From: Labyrinthula sp. Ha
Lineage: Eukaryota > Sar > Bigyra > Labyrinthulida > Labyrinthulaceae
Direction: 5' to 3'
NCBI GenBank assembly: GCA_015227615.1
Contig: JAALGZ010000019.1
Coordinates: forward strand, 496,001 to 560,000
DNA length: 64,000 bases
The translations under genes were made by a program, and so were the position numbers. Shown piece after piece: positions 11,601-19,985 of the stretch. The notes under the pieces were generated by a model. That model saw only the letters and a program-made list of their open reading frames with translations. It had not been told where the DNA came from and searched no databases. Position 1 is the first letter of the stretch, and each line of letters opens with the position of its first letter.

Positions 11601-13797
11601 GAATGGGCCGATACTTAAGTACCTAAGATCCCTCGTCAGTGAGTATCGTCTTGAAGAAGGCCAATGGCCTGACCTTATTGAGCAGATCGCATATTACATG
11701 AATAAAGCTCCATCATCTAGTAACGACGGATTGTCACCAAATGAAGTAATCATGTTGCACAAAGATGAGGGCACGCTGCTTAGCAAAGAGGACTGGGCCC
11801 TACCGCTCCGGGATGTGGAAACAGGAAGAGTTAACTGGAGAACTCCTAGGGACGCAGGGAAGGTTGAGGGCCATATCCGTGACATGCAGTCGAGACTAGA
11901 GGAGATCTGGCAGCGTACCTACCAATATACATCACTTCTTAGGGACAAGAGGAACGCGTCCTGGAATAGCAAGAAGGCTGTTAAGGTGGTCCAGTTCGGG
12001 GAAGGCGACTGGGTCATGCTCTCAAGAGCTGGCACGCACACGGATAGATTCAAGACAAAGCTCAAGTGGACTGGACCCTATAAAATTATGAGAACCCTTT
12101 CAGGAAACGTCTACGAGATCGAGTCGCTGCAGGGCAAGAAGACCACGGCCCATTCCACGCGCCTCATTTGGTATGAGCCAGAGGGTTATATCCCAAGTGC
12201 TGAGGTGGTGAAGCAGTTCGCCTCCGATGCAGGGCAGCTTGAAGTGCAACAGTTCACCGGCTTGAGATATGAGAACGGTAGATATGAACTGTGCACACGA
12301 TGGAAAGGATTTACCGAAGCAGATGACACGTGGGAGCCACTGGATGTGATGTGGGAGGACGTGAAGCACGTTGTAGAAGCTTTCTTTAGAAAGAGGAGAG
12401 AGGATCGGATGATAAGAGAAGCAAAAGTTTTCCTGGAGACGGCAGAACAGAGAGTAAGAGCAGCAAAGTTTTGGGATGTATATGAAGACGAGGTGCTCAT
12501 AGGGGCAATAAGAAAGCACGGAGTTGGGAACTATTCGGCGATCCTGAGCAAGAACTATTTACCAGGGAGATCCAAGCAGGCACTTTATTTTAGAACGCAG
12601 CAGCTGTTGGGAAAGCAGTCAATCTTCGAATATAGATTGCTTAGGCTGGATGCGAGAGCTGTGGCGAGGTTCAATGCGCAGAGGTATGGTGTTGAGTTCT
12701 ACAAGGAAAAGACCAGAGTGATCCCAAGATGGGAATCCTTAGCTAAAAGATGGTTCAACTTGAAGAGGTTCGGCCTCAAGAGTAGTGCGGAGCTTGAGCA
12801 CGTAGCATTTTATAGGAAGAAATCCAATATGCAAGAGAAACAAGAGTCGCTTGAATACCTAAAGATGGCGAAGGTTAGAGAGAAGTTCAAAGGGAATATT
12901 CTCCCTAGAAACATGGACATCGAGGAGACCATAAATAAGCTTGAAGAAGAAGTAGCGGAACACAAGAGGCTGGAAATGCGAAAGGTAGAAAAAGGAAAAC
13001 AGCTGGAGGCAATCCTTGAGGAGTTCCGGTCCAGAAGAGCTTCAAAACTTGGTCGGGATGAATACGCGTCAAGGAACGATGAAAGGTTAAAGGCGAAGCG
13101 CATTGGAACGACGTGGATGTATGAAGTCTTCAGTGGAAACATCTCACTGGGTACTGGACTTATTCCGCCACCTGGAGCATATTCTGTTTGCGCCGATGTG
13201 AAAACACTGGATTGGGATGAGTTTATTCGAACTATGTTGAGAATAGGGTTTGGAATGCCTGAGGTAATGATTATCGACCCTCCATGGCGTGTCGCACCAG
13301 CGAACCCTTCACGCGGAGTAGCATTGAGATACAAGACGCTTTCTGACAACGACATCCAGGCCATCCCCATAAGTAGACTGGTTCCAAGAGGTCTCGTATT
13401 CTACTGGGTAGCAAAAAGTAAGGCCAAGATGGTTCGTGGGTGGATGAAGCAAGCCGGCTACAAGGAAAAAGGCCGTATCGTCTGGGTGAAGTTCTCGGAA
13501 AAGAAGTTGGTTCAGCCGGGGCCAGGAAACTTGGTGGCTACAGCTACAGAGAAGTGCATAGTTTTCCAGAGGGGAATTCTACCGAGCACGATGATGCAGG
13601 CTCATCTCGGTAGCGATGTGATCCTGGCACCTAGAAGACCGGATAGCAGGAAGCCGCGGGAACTAAGGAGCAGAATTGAAGCATGTTGTGGAGGATGCGC
13701 GAAGATAGAGATTTTTGGAAGAAAACCTGAAGTTGACAAGAACTGGCTCGTGGTCGGAGATGAGCTGGGATATACGTCACATGTTTTCAGAAATTAG
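8686..13797 (+). CDS. Pol polyprotein: RT, RNase H, integrase, chromodomain, SANT-like, MT-A70 methyltransferase
   Basis: One 1703-codon open frame. Residue numbers count from the first codon. RT: LVVNMKPLN near 270 and the active site WIDDS near 377, where YxDD is usual. RNase H: FSDSSD near 536 to a conserved HIEGTRNVFADMLSRW. Integrase: HNH/CLHC zinc-binding region 806-850, then catalytic D878, D934 and E970, the D-x55-D-x35-E spacing of Ty3/Gypsy. Chromodomain about 1186-1236 (RWKGFTEADDTWEPL). SANT/Myb-like segment about 1258-1310 (DEVLIGAIRKHGVGNYSAIL). MT-A70 domain about 1480-1700 with DPPW at 1531-1534, RIVWVK, KIEIFGRK and KNWLVVGDEL, which match the SAM-binding and active-site blocks of METTL3/IME4-type RNA or DNA adenine methyltransferases. 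The METTL3 CCCH fingers are absent. The domain order is directly readable; enzyme activity is inferred. Confidence 0.93.
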   Translation: MDSDFPEILIGRKVLEKFGCLPEQRLGNFTEEERKKEAPDRRKQTAKEVKGVSKIHLRRADGDDASGKEGKEDKAEERDEKEIQEKIRQRRLMEQLGLPSQRPLRFKDPDEGDDLEHLEGATGGDNVVIPVEEMEKEKLKEGETYTGEEEEAKAEIRSKVEEMRRTAQFSNGFVDKVQDLLILHWKCFALPQSRIVLSRLSEVKCILKKNAPESITVKARAVGAQMEVWFRNKLAMMEKMGLIRLAKKMESNYAARIFVVPKKGPAKFRLVVNMKPLNAWTVKVAHQLPVLEQQLNHTRGAVIYGCFDIRPGYDQVPVEEGSKKYFGLMTPWGTVYHQCSCPQGCTNSPMLFQQLIVEEVLKGTGYYVNTTDGIIQWIDDSCLFSSSEEKYIQVLTSFLEQVEKMGIRMSLRKCVFAAKKVTYCGRMLKDSGWSLLPEYYRKILRTSKPQYHHELAEIVYLATWLSPTIPQLSKIRADLTGQVDLSGSMKRLKALNIPLKWNRKLEKTWNNFLKEVSKAAKRYLAIYDPDLELNIFSDSSDLFWSCVVTQCSSGELNKEDFLQQRHRPIMFFSGKFTGSQLKWHISSKEMYPMIACTARIDYLILGHPTPCNYFTDHKNLVYILSPTAADKRSYVDRLHRWSLRLQRFNVAVRHIEGTRNVFADMLSRWGNESSLKEVQLPGEPAAAESNIAIREGEEETKPEAGDIEVEQNVRRITRKSMKLAKNNQEAKEYLKELDGYRIELFSPLFKEKWKTISEAEVRREQRVSSKLKPEEERLFKERKGYILRKKGKIWIPEKLVAKLILHNHCSEGHFSERRELQTLKSRYSFEPVKDQELKQMIRQIRRKCLHCDKGPKLIRRPRSITQLGRRPREVLLMDYLYVDKSGYILVIVDSLSRKCQLTFHKECTAYGAAKSLLRWRNDVGFVQGFILFTDRGSHFCNELFTQMQKLFKFTQHFAISYSPFTNGGVETTNGPILKYLRSLVSEYRLEEGQWPDLIEQIAYYMNKAPSSSNDGLSPNEVIMLHKDEGTLLSKEDWALPLRDVETGRVNWRTPRDAGKVEGHIRDMQSRLEEIWQRTYQYTSLLRDKRNASWNSKKAVKVVQFGEGDWVMLSRAGTHTDRFKTKLKWTGPYKIMRTLSGNVYEIESLQGKKTTAHSTRLIWYEPEGYIPSAEVVKQFASDAGQLEVQQFTGLRYENGRYELCTRWKGFTEADDTWEPLDVMWEDVKHVVEAFFRKRREDRMIREAKVFLETAEQRVRAAKFWDVYEDEVLIGAIRKHGVGNYSAILSKNYLPGRSKQALYFRTQQLLGKQSIFEYRLLRLDARAVARFNAQRYGVEFYKEKTRVIPRWESLAKRWFNLKRFGLKSSAELEHVAFYRKKSNMQEKQESLEYLKMAKVREKFKGNILPRNMDIEETINKLEEEVAEHKRLEMRKVEKGKQLEAILEEFRSRRASKLGRDEYASRNDERLKAKRIGTTWMYEVFSGNISLGTGLIPPPGAYSVCADVKTLDWDEFIRTMLRIGFGMPEVMIIDPPWRVAPANPSRGVALRYKTLSDNDIQAIPISRLVPRGLVFYWVAKSKAKMVRGWMKQAGYKEKGRIVWVKFSEKKLVQPGPGNLVATATEKCIVFQRGILPSTMMQAHLGSDVILAPRRPDSRKPRELRSRIEACCGGCAKIEIFGRKPEVDKNWLVVGDELGYTSHVFRN

Positions 13798-13800
13798 GTT

Positions 13801-13830
13801 GAGGTCATGGGATTGACCTCAAAGGGGCAA
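13801..13830 (+). promoter_or_regulatory. hairpin and polypurine tract before the 3' LTR
   Basis: A perfect 7-bp inverted repeat, GAGGTCA...TGACCTC, with a 6-nt loop (13801-13820) lies 3 nt after the Pol stop codon. It is followed by the purine-rich AAAGGGGCAA touching the LTR. The tract position fits plus-strand priming. The role of the hairpin is unknown. Confidence 0.6.
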
Positions 13831-13967
13831 TGGGGTAATTCCATTTCGAGTGTAACATAAATAGCTAATATTGTCGAGTTAAGCGTTAATACATACCAAG
13901 CGATACATATTTTCAAAAGATACAAAACGTCCCCAGAGGTAATCCGAAACCCCTGGGAAGTACGCCA
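13831..13967 (+). repeat. 3' LTR
   Basis: A 137-bp LTR identical to the 5' copy, followed by the CAGG target duplication. It ends 97 bp before the start codon of the first Mob-like gene, so its transcription signals lie inside that gene's upstream region. Confidence 0.95.
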
Positions 13968-14064
13968 CAGGTAAAAACTCAACAGATTCAACATACTCAA
14001 AATTTAACAAACATAAACAAACGAAAAGAATAATTTAATTATAATACAACAAGCAAAAAACAAG

Positions 14065-14754
14065 ATGGACTTCAACTACGCTCCTGCTAAGAAATCAGTG
14101 AAGAACAGAAATGCAACTTTTTTCCGGCCAAGGTTGCGGCAGAATACGACATACTCAGATCTTCTCATCCCTGCACAAAAGGAAGGAGATAGTTACATAG
14201 CTTATTATGAAGAGGAGTGGATAGCTGATAATGTGACAGATTTCTATGAGAAATTGGGTGATTTCCTGTGTTTGTATGTTTTCAGTAACACAAGTTTTCA
14301 AAACGCCTTTGAGGAAGGTTTAGTAGAGAATTACGGTTATCCACCAAAGTTTGCGTATAAATGGAAGGAAAAAGAACAAGACAAACCGGAAGTTTTATTA
14401 GGCAACATTTATATAGAAAAGTTATTTGGTTGGCTTGAAACGGTGATTGATGAAGAAAATACTTTTGATGGGCTTGTGGATGTACAGTATCCAGAAGATT
14501 TCAGGTATAGAGTTCGGATGATTATGAAACGCATGTTTCGTATTTTTACTATTGTTTATTTCAACCAACAGTTTCTTAAGTTAACTAGTGGTAAAGATTT
14601 ATCTTATACCTTGGATCCTTTGTTTAAGCATTTTATATGGTTTTGTTGGGTTTGGAATTTTCTCCCTGAAAAAGAAGAAAAAGCTATTATAGAAAAAGTT
14701 GCATCTCTAAAAGAGGAATTTAATGAAACGAAAGAAAAGCATTATACATATTAA
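14065..14754 (+). CDS. Mob1/phocein-like protein, copy 1
   Basis: 229 residues. Mob proteins are kinase coactivators that bind NDR/LATS-type kinases in mitotic exit and Hippo-like signalling. Family landmarks: EEWIADNVTDFYEKLGDF (about 52-70), GYPPKFAYKW, a long acid-rich link, then DFRYRVRMIMKRMFRIFTIVYF and LFKHFIWFCWVWNFL, which match the conserved C-terminal helices of Mob1. The two Cys and two His that bind zinc in canonical Mob1 are replaced: no Cys near GYPPKF, and FNQQF where Mob1 has H-x4-H. It is therefore a divergent, probably zinc-less Mob. Single exon; the ATG follows an A-rich leader. Two related copies follow in the same direction. The LTR element is inserted 97 bp upstream of the ATG. 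Confidence 0.82.
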   Translation: MDFNYAPAKKSVKNRNATFFRPRLRQNTTYSDLLIPAQKEGDSYIAYYEEEWIADNVTDFYEKLGDFLCLYVFSNTSFQNAFEEGLVENYGYPPKFAYKWKEKEQDKPEVLLGNIYIEKLFGWLETVIDEENTFDGLVDVQYPEDFRYRVRMIMKRMFRIFTIVYFNQQFLKLTSGKDLSYTLDPLFKHFIWFCWVWNFLPEKEEKAIIEKVASLKEEFNETKEKHYTY

Positions 14755-15313
14755 AAAGTGTTTTTTTTTAGCAAATTGAGTTTTGCTGAAAAAGTCTATC
14801 TTATTTTAAAAAACCTGTTTTCAGTTACAGAGGAAACCTTAGTAAGACTCCTACTTTTCCGATTAATTATAAAAAAAGGGAGTTTGAAGCCCATTTTCCC
14901 AACAAGAAGATTTCCCTTTTTTTTCTGTAGAGTCGTCATTTTTACCAAAGCTTTTGGTCATGTAGGTAGAAAAAAGTTGAACCAAATCTAATTCAGGAAG
15001 TCAGCGTCTGACCAGCTTCAAATCTTTCAGATTCACTGTAATCGGTTTCGTGAATAATAAAAGGATAGTGCTTGAAACTAATCCTTTAGTCTGCCTGGAA
15101 GCATTTATATTTTTGTGTTTGTTTTTAGTTTCAAGAGCTTGCTATTTTTTCAGATAAAGTGTTCCATAAAATCTATTCGATTTAAATTTCATTCTGTATA
15201 TATACTGTCCAAAAAGGACAAGTGTAACAAAACTGTTCATACTTCGAAATTAATAGCAAATTCATCTTAGTTTTAAAAGTTTCCTTTTCATCGCTGCTTA
15301 AATTTGAATTTAA
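14755..15313 (+). other. intergenic between Mob copies 1 and 2
   Basis: The 77-codon frame at 14758-14991 does not begin with ATG, starts in a T-run right after the Mob stop and has no protein character. I see no gene here. The stretch presumably holds the 3' UTR of copy 1 and the promoter of copy 2. Confidence 0.5.
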
Positions 15314-16054
15314 ATGCATATACAGAATTTAGATGCACTTCCACCACCTGATAAGGGATACCAATCTCCAGAAGAAGCTGTATATAACCCATATGGCAAA
15401 AAGTACGTTTCCTTTCCAAATGCTGATATAAAAGTTAACGAAAAAAGTTTGTACAAAAGAATTCTTTCTCCTGAAGATTTATATGAGACTGAAGATCAAA
15501 ATATTAAAGAAGATAAATGGATGGCTGAAAATGTCACTGAGTTTTATTTTGAATTAAGCCATTATACTAAGATCATTATCGTTGAAAATATGAAGTTTGA
15601 AGAATATTGTGTAAGAGGTAAATTAGTTAATAATGGATATCCAAGGGATACTTTCTACAGATTTAAAGATAGTGAAGGCAGGTTTGAAGGCTTTTTGCCA
15701 GTGAATGCTTACGTCAAGAAAGTATGCGAGTGGATTGAGAAAGAATTAGAAGATGAAGAACTTTTCCCTGTTGATGGCATAAAGGGTTTTCTTCCGGATT
15801 TCAGGTATAGAATTGGGAAGATTATGACCAGCATGTTTCGTATCTTTGCTATTATATATAGTAATTATGAGTTCATAGTTGATGTGAACGATATTAATCT
15901 AGCTGAAACTTTGGATTCATTGTTTAAGAAGTTTATGTATTTTTCTTGGAAATGGAATCTTATACAGAAAAGGGAGATGATTTGTATTTGGCATAAGATA
16001 AAGCCATTTGAAGAAGAGTATAAACTTGAGGAAGCAAGATTTAAAGCGTATTAA
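15314..16054 (+). CDS. Mob1/phocein-like protein, copy 2
   Basis: 246 residues, homologous to copy 1 along its length: DKWMAENVTEFYFELSHYTK, NNGYPRDTFYRF, KVCEWIEKELEDEELFPVDG, FRYRIGKIMTSMFRIFAIIY and LFKKFMYFSWKWNLI. The order and spacing are those of the Mob1 fold. The ELFP segment is closer to canonical Mob1 (DETLFP) than in copy 1. As in copy 1, the zinc-binding His pair is lost (YSNYEF in its place) and the Cys pair is not conserved. The N-terminal 60 residues are variable and Pro/Tyr-rich. Single exon. It is probably a kinase-binding Mob paralogue that lost zinc; the partner is unknown. Confidence 0.82.
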   Translation: MHIQNLDALPPPDKGYQSPEEAVYNPYGKKYVSFPNADIKVNEKSLYKRILSPEDLYETEDQNIKEDKWMAENVTEFYFELSHYTKIIIVENMKFEEYCVRGKLVNNGYPRDTFYRFKDSEGRFEGFLPVNAYVKKVCEWIEKELEDEELFPVDGIKGFLPDFRYRIGKIMTSMFRIFAIIYSNYEFIVDVNDINLAETLDSLFKKFMYFSWKWNLIQKREMICIWHKIKPFEEEYKLEEARFKAY

Positions 16055-17196
16055 GTATGTGAGTTTTGAAAGGGAAGAGTTGCTTTAGTCGGTTTCAATA
16101 AGGAGGTTCTCTTGGTTTTGATACTTTGAAGACTCTATATACTGATAATTATCCACGATATCTTGTTTTTGTTTGTGAAGTGGATGAAATTCTCTTTTTA
16201 AACTTTTGCATTGTCGCGGTTGGGTTTTTATTTGCGCTTGAGAAATATGTGCACGAAGACTATAGCTGGAAGAAGAATAGAAGAAGGTTTTCTTATTCAT
16301 TTTATATTTTTTCTTACTGCTCCCTTTGGTATATTGAGGAATTCGGAATATTAAACTAAGACTTCGTGGGTCTCATTCGTGAACAAATAATTGGAAAATA
16401 TAAATTTACAGAGAATTTCCTACTGCTCTTAAAATATATAAAAAATGTACATCTGAGTTTAGACCATAATACCCTTCCAGTTGTTATTCCAAAGAATGCG
16501 CTATTTACAGCACAATATGAGCATATATAAATCGTCTTGGAAACGTGTAGTTATATTCCTCTTTGAAAATGAGAACTCTGTTATTTCTCCAATAGCATAC
16601 TTGGCTTAAGACCGATTTTCTATTGTGTTCACAAATTGTTAGGTAGTAAGGATGCCAAAATGTAGGAAAACTGGGCTAATGGAAAAATTCTAGTAGAAGA
16701 ACAATATAGTCTTATATCATAGTATCTATTAATTATCAAAGAACATGATTCAGTATAGTTTCTTGTGTCTTAACTAATAACTAGTACATCAATATATTAT
16801 ATTTGGTCCTTTAAGTCATAATTGTATACACACATGGTAACTATATAGTGTAACAGACTGTGAAACTCGGGTTTAGCTCTTTTTTTGTACAGAACTAGAG
16901 TTAGAATTTTTTAAATAGCCACCTGAGTTTTATTTCATTGCATGTCCGCAACGTACTTAATGGAGCAAATGCTCCAAGAAGTCCTTTTATGTCTAAAATA
17001 ACCCAAACAAAACTTCGCGTTAAATAGTTAAGCTAACATACAACCAAACTATCTATAAAACTGTATAACTTTAATAGTTGTTTTTTCTAAAATTTGTTTT
17101 ACTTTTTATGTGTTCATCTTGGACATATTTTGTTCCAATATTTTATTTCGGTGAAATTATTACCAGAACAACTATTCTAACTAAATAGAATAACAT
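16055..17196. other. gene-free stretch
   Basis: No supportable gene. The 77-codon plus-strand frame at 16126-16359 begins with TTG and shows no family motif. The stretch separates Mob copies 2 and 3 and is strongly AT-rich. Confidence 0.45.
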
Positions 17197-17837
17197 ATGA
17201 AGACAAACTTTTTAAAATAAATATTAAAAAAGCTTAAACCAGCGAAAGATCCCGAGACACATGACTCTTCTTTTCCTAGTCTGGAGTCACATGTAAAAAC
17301 CGAAGTTGTTCCGGATTGGCAAATAGAAGCATGCAACCACTTAGTTTCTCCTCCTAGACCTTTGTACGAAGAGACCCCTGGTTACCCAAGAGAAGAGTTC
17401 CAATATTTCCAGGAAACAATATATCAAGTTATACTCGTACCTGAATATGAGATTCAAGATAATGAGCCTTTTCAATCTGAGAAAGAGTGGGTATCTGCAA
17501 ATGTGATTAAATTTTATAATGAAATAGTTTACTTTAATGCTGCTGTTGTTTTCCAGAATTATATTTTTGAAAATACTTATGCAGCTGATCATCTATTACA
17601 TGAAGGTTATCCACCAGGAGTTCGATATATCTGGAGCGATAATGAGAATGAACCCGATAGAGTCCTGCCAGTGAATAAGTACCTTGAGAAAGTTTTGGAA
17701 TGGAGCGACAAAGAAATGGAAGATTTAGAAATTCTCTTCAACGTAAGGTAGATGCACTTCAAAAAGATTTCAGATATATGTTCAATGATTTTCTTAATCG
17801 AATGTTTCATGTCATTTCTATTTTTTATTATAACTAG
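17197..17837 (+). pseudogene. Mob1/phocein-like protein, copy 3, broken
   Basis: A third tandem Mob paralogue. An ATG at 17197 opens the right frame but meets a TAA at 17218-17220. The frame is then open through KEWVSANVIKFYNEIVYF, HEGYPPGVRYIW and VLEWSDKEMEDLEILFN. At about 17742 a 5-bp insertion (GTAAG) shifts the frame; the following DALQKDFRYMFNDFLNRMFH is clearly Mob sequence in another frame. The last Mob helices (the HF-x-x-F-x-W region) are missing because a dispersed repeat begins at about 17836. So there is one stop, one frameshift and a 3' truncation in a host-gene duplicate. Confidence 0.75.
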
Positions 17838-18312
17838 GGGTGTGGTTTGACAGGAAAAATCAATAATTATTTGATAATAATTTTGATTCTGATTGTCAAT
17901 AAGGGAATTTGGTTTCTAATTCTTATCAAATGCTTCTAATTTTATTTTGATTATCAATGGATTATTCATAATAAATTACGCCACATGACCTTGGACCAAC
18001 TGGCGCGAGAACATATATTTGATTTAAGCACCGTATGAAAATTCATAGAATATGACCTTATGACCTGAGAATAATCCAGCAATAGAATGCAGCAGAGTCA
18101 TATGCCCGGTATTTAGAAGAAATTCATACGGTGCTGAAATGAATATGGAATTTCGGCCGGTTTGTCCGACGCCATGTGGTCTAATTTATTGTTGATAACA
18201 AATTGACTATCAATAGTCAACCAAAATTATATGAGAATTGTCAGAATCAATTAATAAAAAACTATGAGGAAATTTCTTCTTGGTAAATTATCAATGAATC
18301 AAATCCCACCCC
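17836..18312. repeat. dispersed inverted-repeat (MITE-like) element, long copy
   Basis: About 480 bp with terminal inverted repeats AGGGGTGTGGTTTGA / TCAAATCCCACCCCT. Inside are AT-rich palindromic motifs (TTGATAACAAATTGACTATCAA) and paired CATGTGG/CCACATG segments. No coding capacity. It abuts and truncates the third Mob copy. The palindromic structure would fold into a long hairpin. The ends fit a DNA-transposon-derived MITE, but no target duplication is clear at this copy. Confidence 0.6.
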
Positions 18313-19472
18313 TCCTTCGGTTGCTCATCATGTTCGCTCTACATGTCTGATAAGTTAACCCCTAGTTTATTCATTTGCGAAAAGGAAGTTTATTTGAACC
18401 CCGTAAAAACTTAATCACGGCTATCATAAATTAGCTCTGAGATTTTAATGTATGTTCCAAAGCTTGGTCGCCCTGTTTCAGGGAATGTAAAATTTGCAGG
18501 ATTTTAAATAAATTTTTGCCAAAGTGATTTGACTAGGCTGGCTCGTCATAAGTGCATCCAAAATCTATATATGCGTAGAGTAAACATTCATGGGCTTAAT
18601 AGAGATGGCGACATTTTATTAGGTCTGTTGTTTTATCGAATGAGGAATGAGGGTTGAAGCTCACTTCATGAGTTCTTAAGACTAATTGAAGGTTTTTCAT
18701 TCTGCTCCTTTTATTCATGTTTGCAGGAAAACCTAATATCTAAGAGACTAGTGACTTTGCTGACAGTTTTATTTTTTCATGTTTATTGTTGCTCCCTATA
18801 AATAGTAGCCAGTTCAAAGGTTTATTACAGAGTTCCCACTAAAGAACTCATTATGAAGCCCGAAACCTCAAGACAATACATTGTTACTCAAGTGCTCAAC
18901 TATAATATATTCAAATGTAATATATCTGAACCATAAAGAAGAAAAAAGCAAATTCTCATCCACATAAGCTTTTTCTTTGTGAAAGTACCTACTGAAATAC
19001 TTAGAGCAAAACTACTCGAAAGGATGAAGCAAACTAGCGTTAAGAAAGCTTAATCTCTTCACTGGGGTTGTAATTCTCTTTCGAAGAATATGCCAAAATA
19101 TATCTCCTTTTTAGTGGTGAATTGTTACCCATTAACACCATCGTCACGAAGATGCAAAACTCAAGTCAATTAAGCCATTAATGACATCATCACATTTGAC
19201 AATATAACTGCATCATAACGGTAGATCTACTATCACATATATTTTCCCTTAATCCCTTAACGTTACAAATCGGTACGTTCATTTGCTTAGTAATAGCAGT
19301 TCTTTATATATATTATTAGTGTTGAAAATTAAATAGTAGAATTAGTCCGGTATTTTGTATTGATAAGAAACACTAATTCTAGCCACAAAAATAATATTCC
19401 GGGGATATCTTCCATTGTCGGAACACCACTAATAAGTATTGACTAATAAGTGGACAAGCTAAAGTAATATAA
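18313..19472. other. gene-free stretch
   Basis: Nothing recognisable on either strand. It probably includes the promoter of the histone-fold gene at its right end. Confidence 0.4.
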
Positions 19473-19985
19473 ATGGACAAAATAAATGGAGATAACATGT
19501 CACAAACTTCTCTTTTCAGCAAAAATAGCTCAGGTACAGATTTTGAAATATATTCGAAACCCACATTCGCAGAAAACTATATTAGTCAAGCACCAGACTT
19601 TGACTCACTTGAAGATAACGAAGAGTATCACAAAGAACTTAATTCCTACTTTAAACGAAGTTTAGAAGTTGTTCAAAATCTTGATATTGCCGACAACATA
19701 TATTCTGAGCATAGTCTTGTATTTTCAAATGAGGAAATTGCTATGATAGTGACGTCTGAAAGTCAAGTCAACGACGTCGATGAGGATTCTTGTGTACTTT
19801 TCCATAAGGCGATTGAGATGTTTATTCAGGTTTTATCTCTTACAATGAAGTATCAGCTGCGAACAGATCTACTTGTTACTCCATTAACAGTTCAAAAAGC
19901 TGTGTGGTGCACAGCAGATTGTGATTTCTTAACTGTAGTTTGGCCGGAGTTGGTAACTGAACGAGATCAGATCGAGGAAGCGTAG
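19473..19985 (+). CDS. CHRAC1/POLE4-like histone-fold protein
   Basis: 170 residues, single exon. The C-terminal half (about 80-165) reads as an NF-YC/CHRAC/POLE4-type histone fold: a short first helix (FSNEEIAMIVTSES), a long central helix (CVLFHKAIEMFIQVLSLTMK) and LLVTPLTVQKAVWCTADCDFL before a VWPE ending, matching the 'xFxFL...P' close of POLE4/CHRAC1. Such proteins pair with a second histone-fold subunit in chromatin accessibility complexes or DNA polymerase epsilon, in the nucleus. The N-terminal 75 residues are acidic, Ser-rich and probably disordered. The first-helix arginines typical of the family are missing, so DNA contact may be weaker. An NF-YC-like or DR1-associated subunit is possible. 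Confidence 0.6.
   Translation: MDKINGDNMSQTSLFSKNSSGTDFEIYSKPTFAENYISQAPDFDSLEDNEEYHKELNSYFKRSLEVVQNLDIADNIYSEHSLVFSNEEIAMIVTSESQVNDVDEDSCVLFHKAIEMFIQVLSLTMKYQLRTDLLVTPLTVQKAVWCTADCDFLTVVWPELVTERDQIEEA

Larger units (their letters stand above)
6848..13967 (+). mobile_element. Ty3/Gypsy chromodomain LTR retrotransposon carrying SANT and MT-A70 methyltransferase domains
   Basis: A 7.1-kb element bounded by identical direct LTRs that begin TG and end CA, flanked by a 4-bp target duplication (CAGG at 6844-6847 and 13968-13971). Parts in order: gag-like N-terminus, two CCHC zinc knuckles, aspartic protease (DSGA), reverse transcriptase, RNase H, integrase, chromodomain, SANT/Myb-like segment, MT-A70 adenine methyltransferase. 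Protease-RT-RNaseH-integrase order and a chromodomain after integrase define a Ty3/Gypsy chromovirus. The extra C-terminal modules are unusual. The element looks nearly whole, with about three apparent breaks, all on the gag-protease side; the Pol side is one long open frame. Identical LTRs mean a very recent insertion. Its base composition is more GC-rich than the flanks. Confidence 0.95.

Noticed and set aside
8127-13370. Several long minus-strand frames under the retroelement (up to 186 codons)
   Set aside because: They are shadows of the GC-richer Pol and gag frames, with Ser/Leu-rich low-complexity composition.
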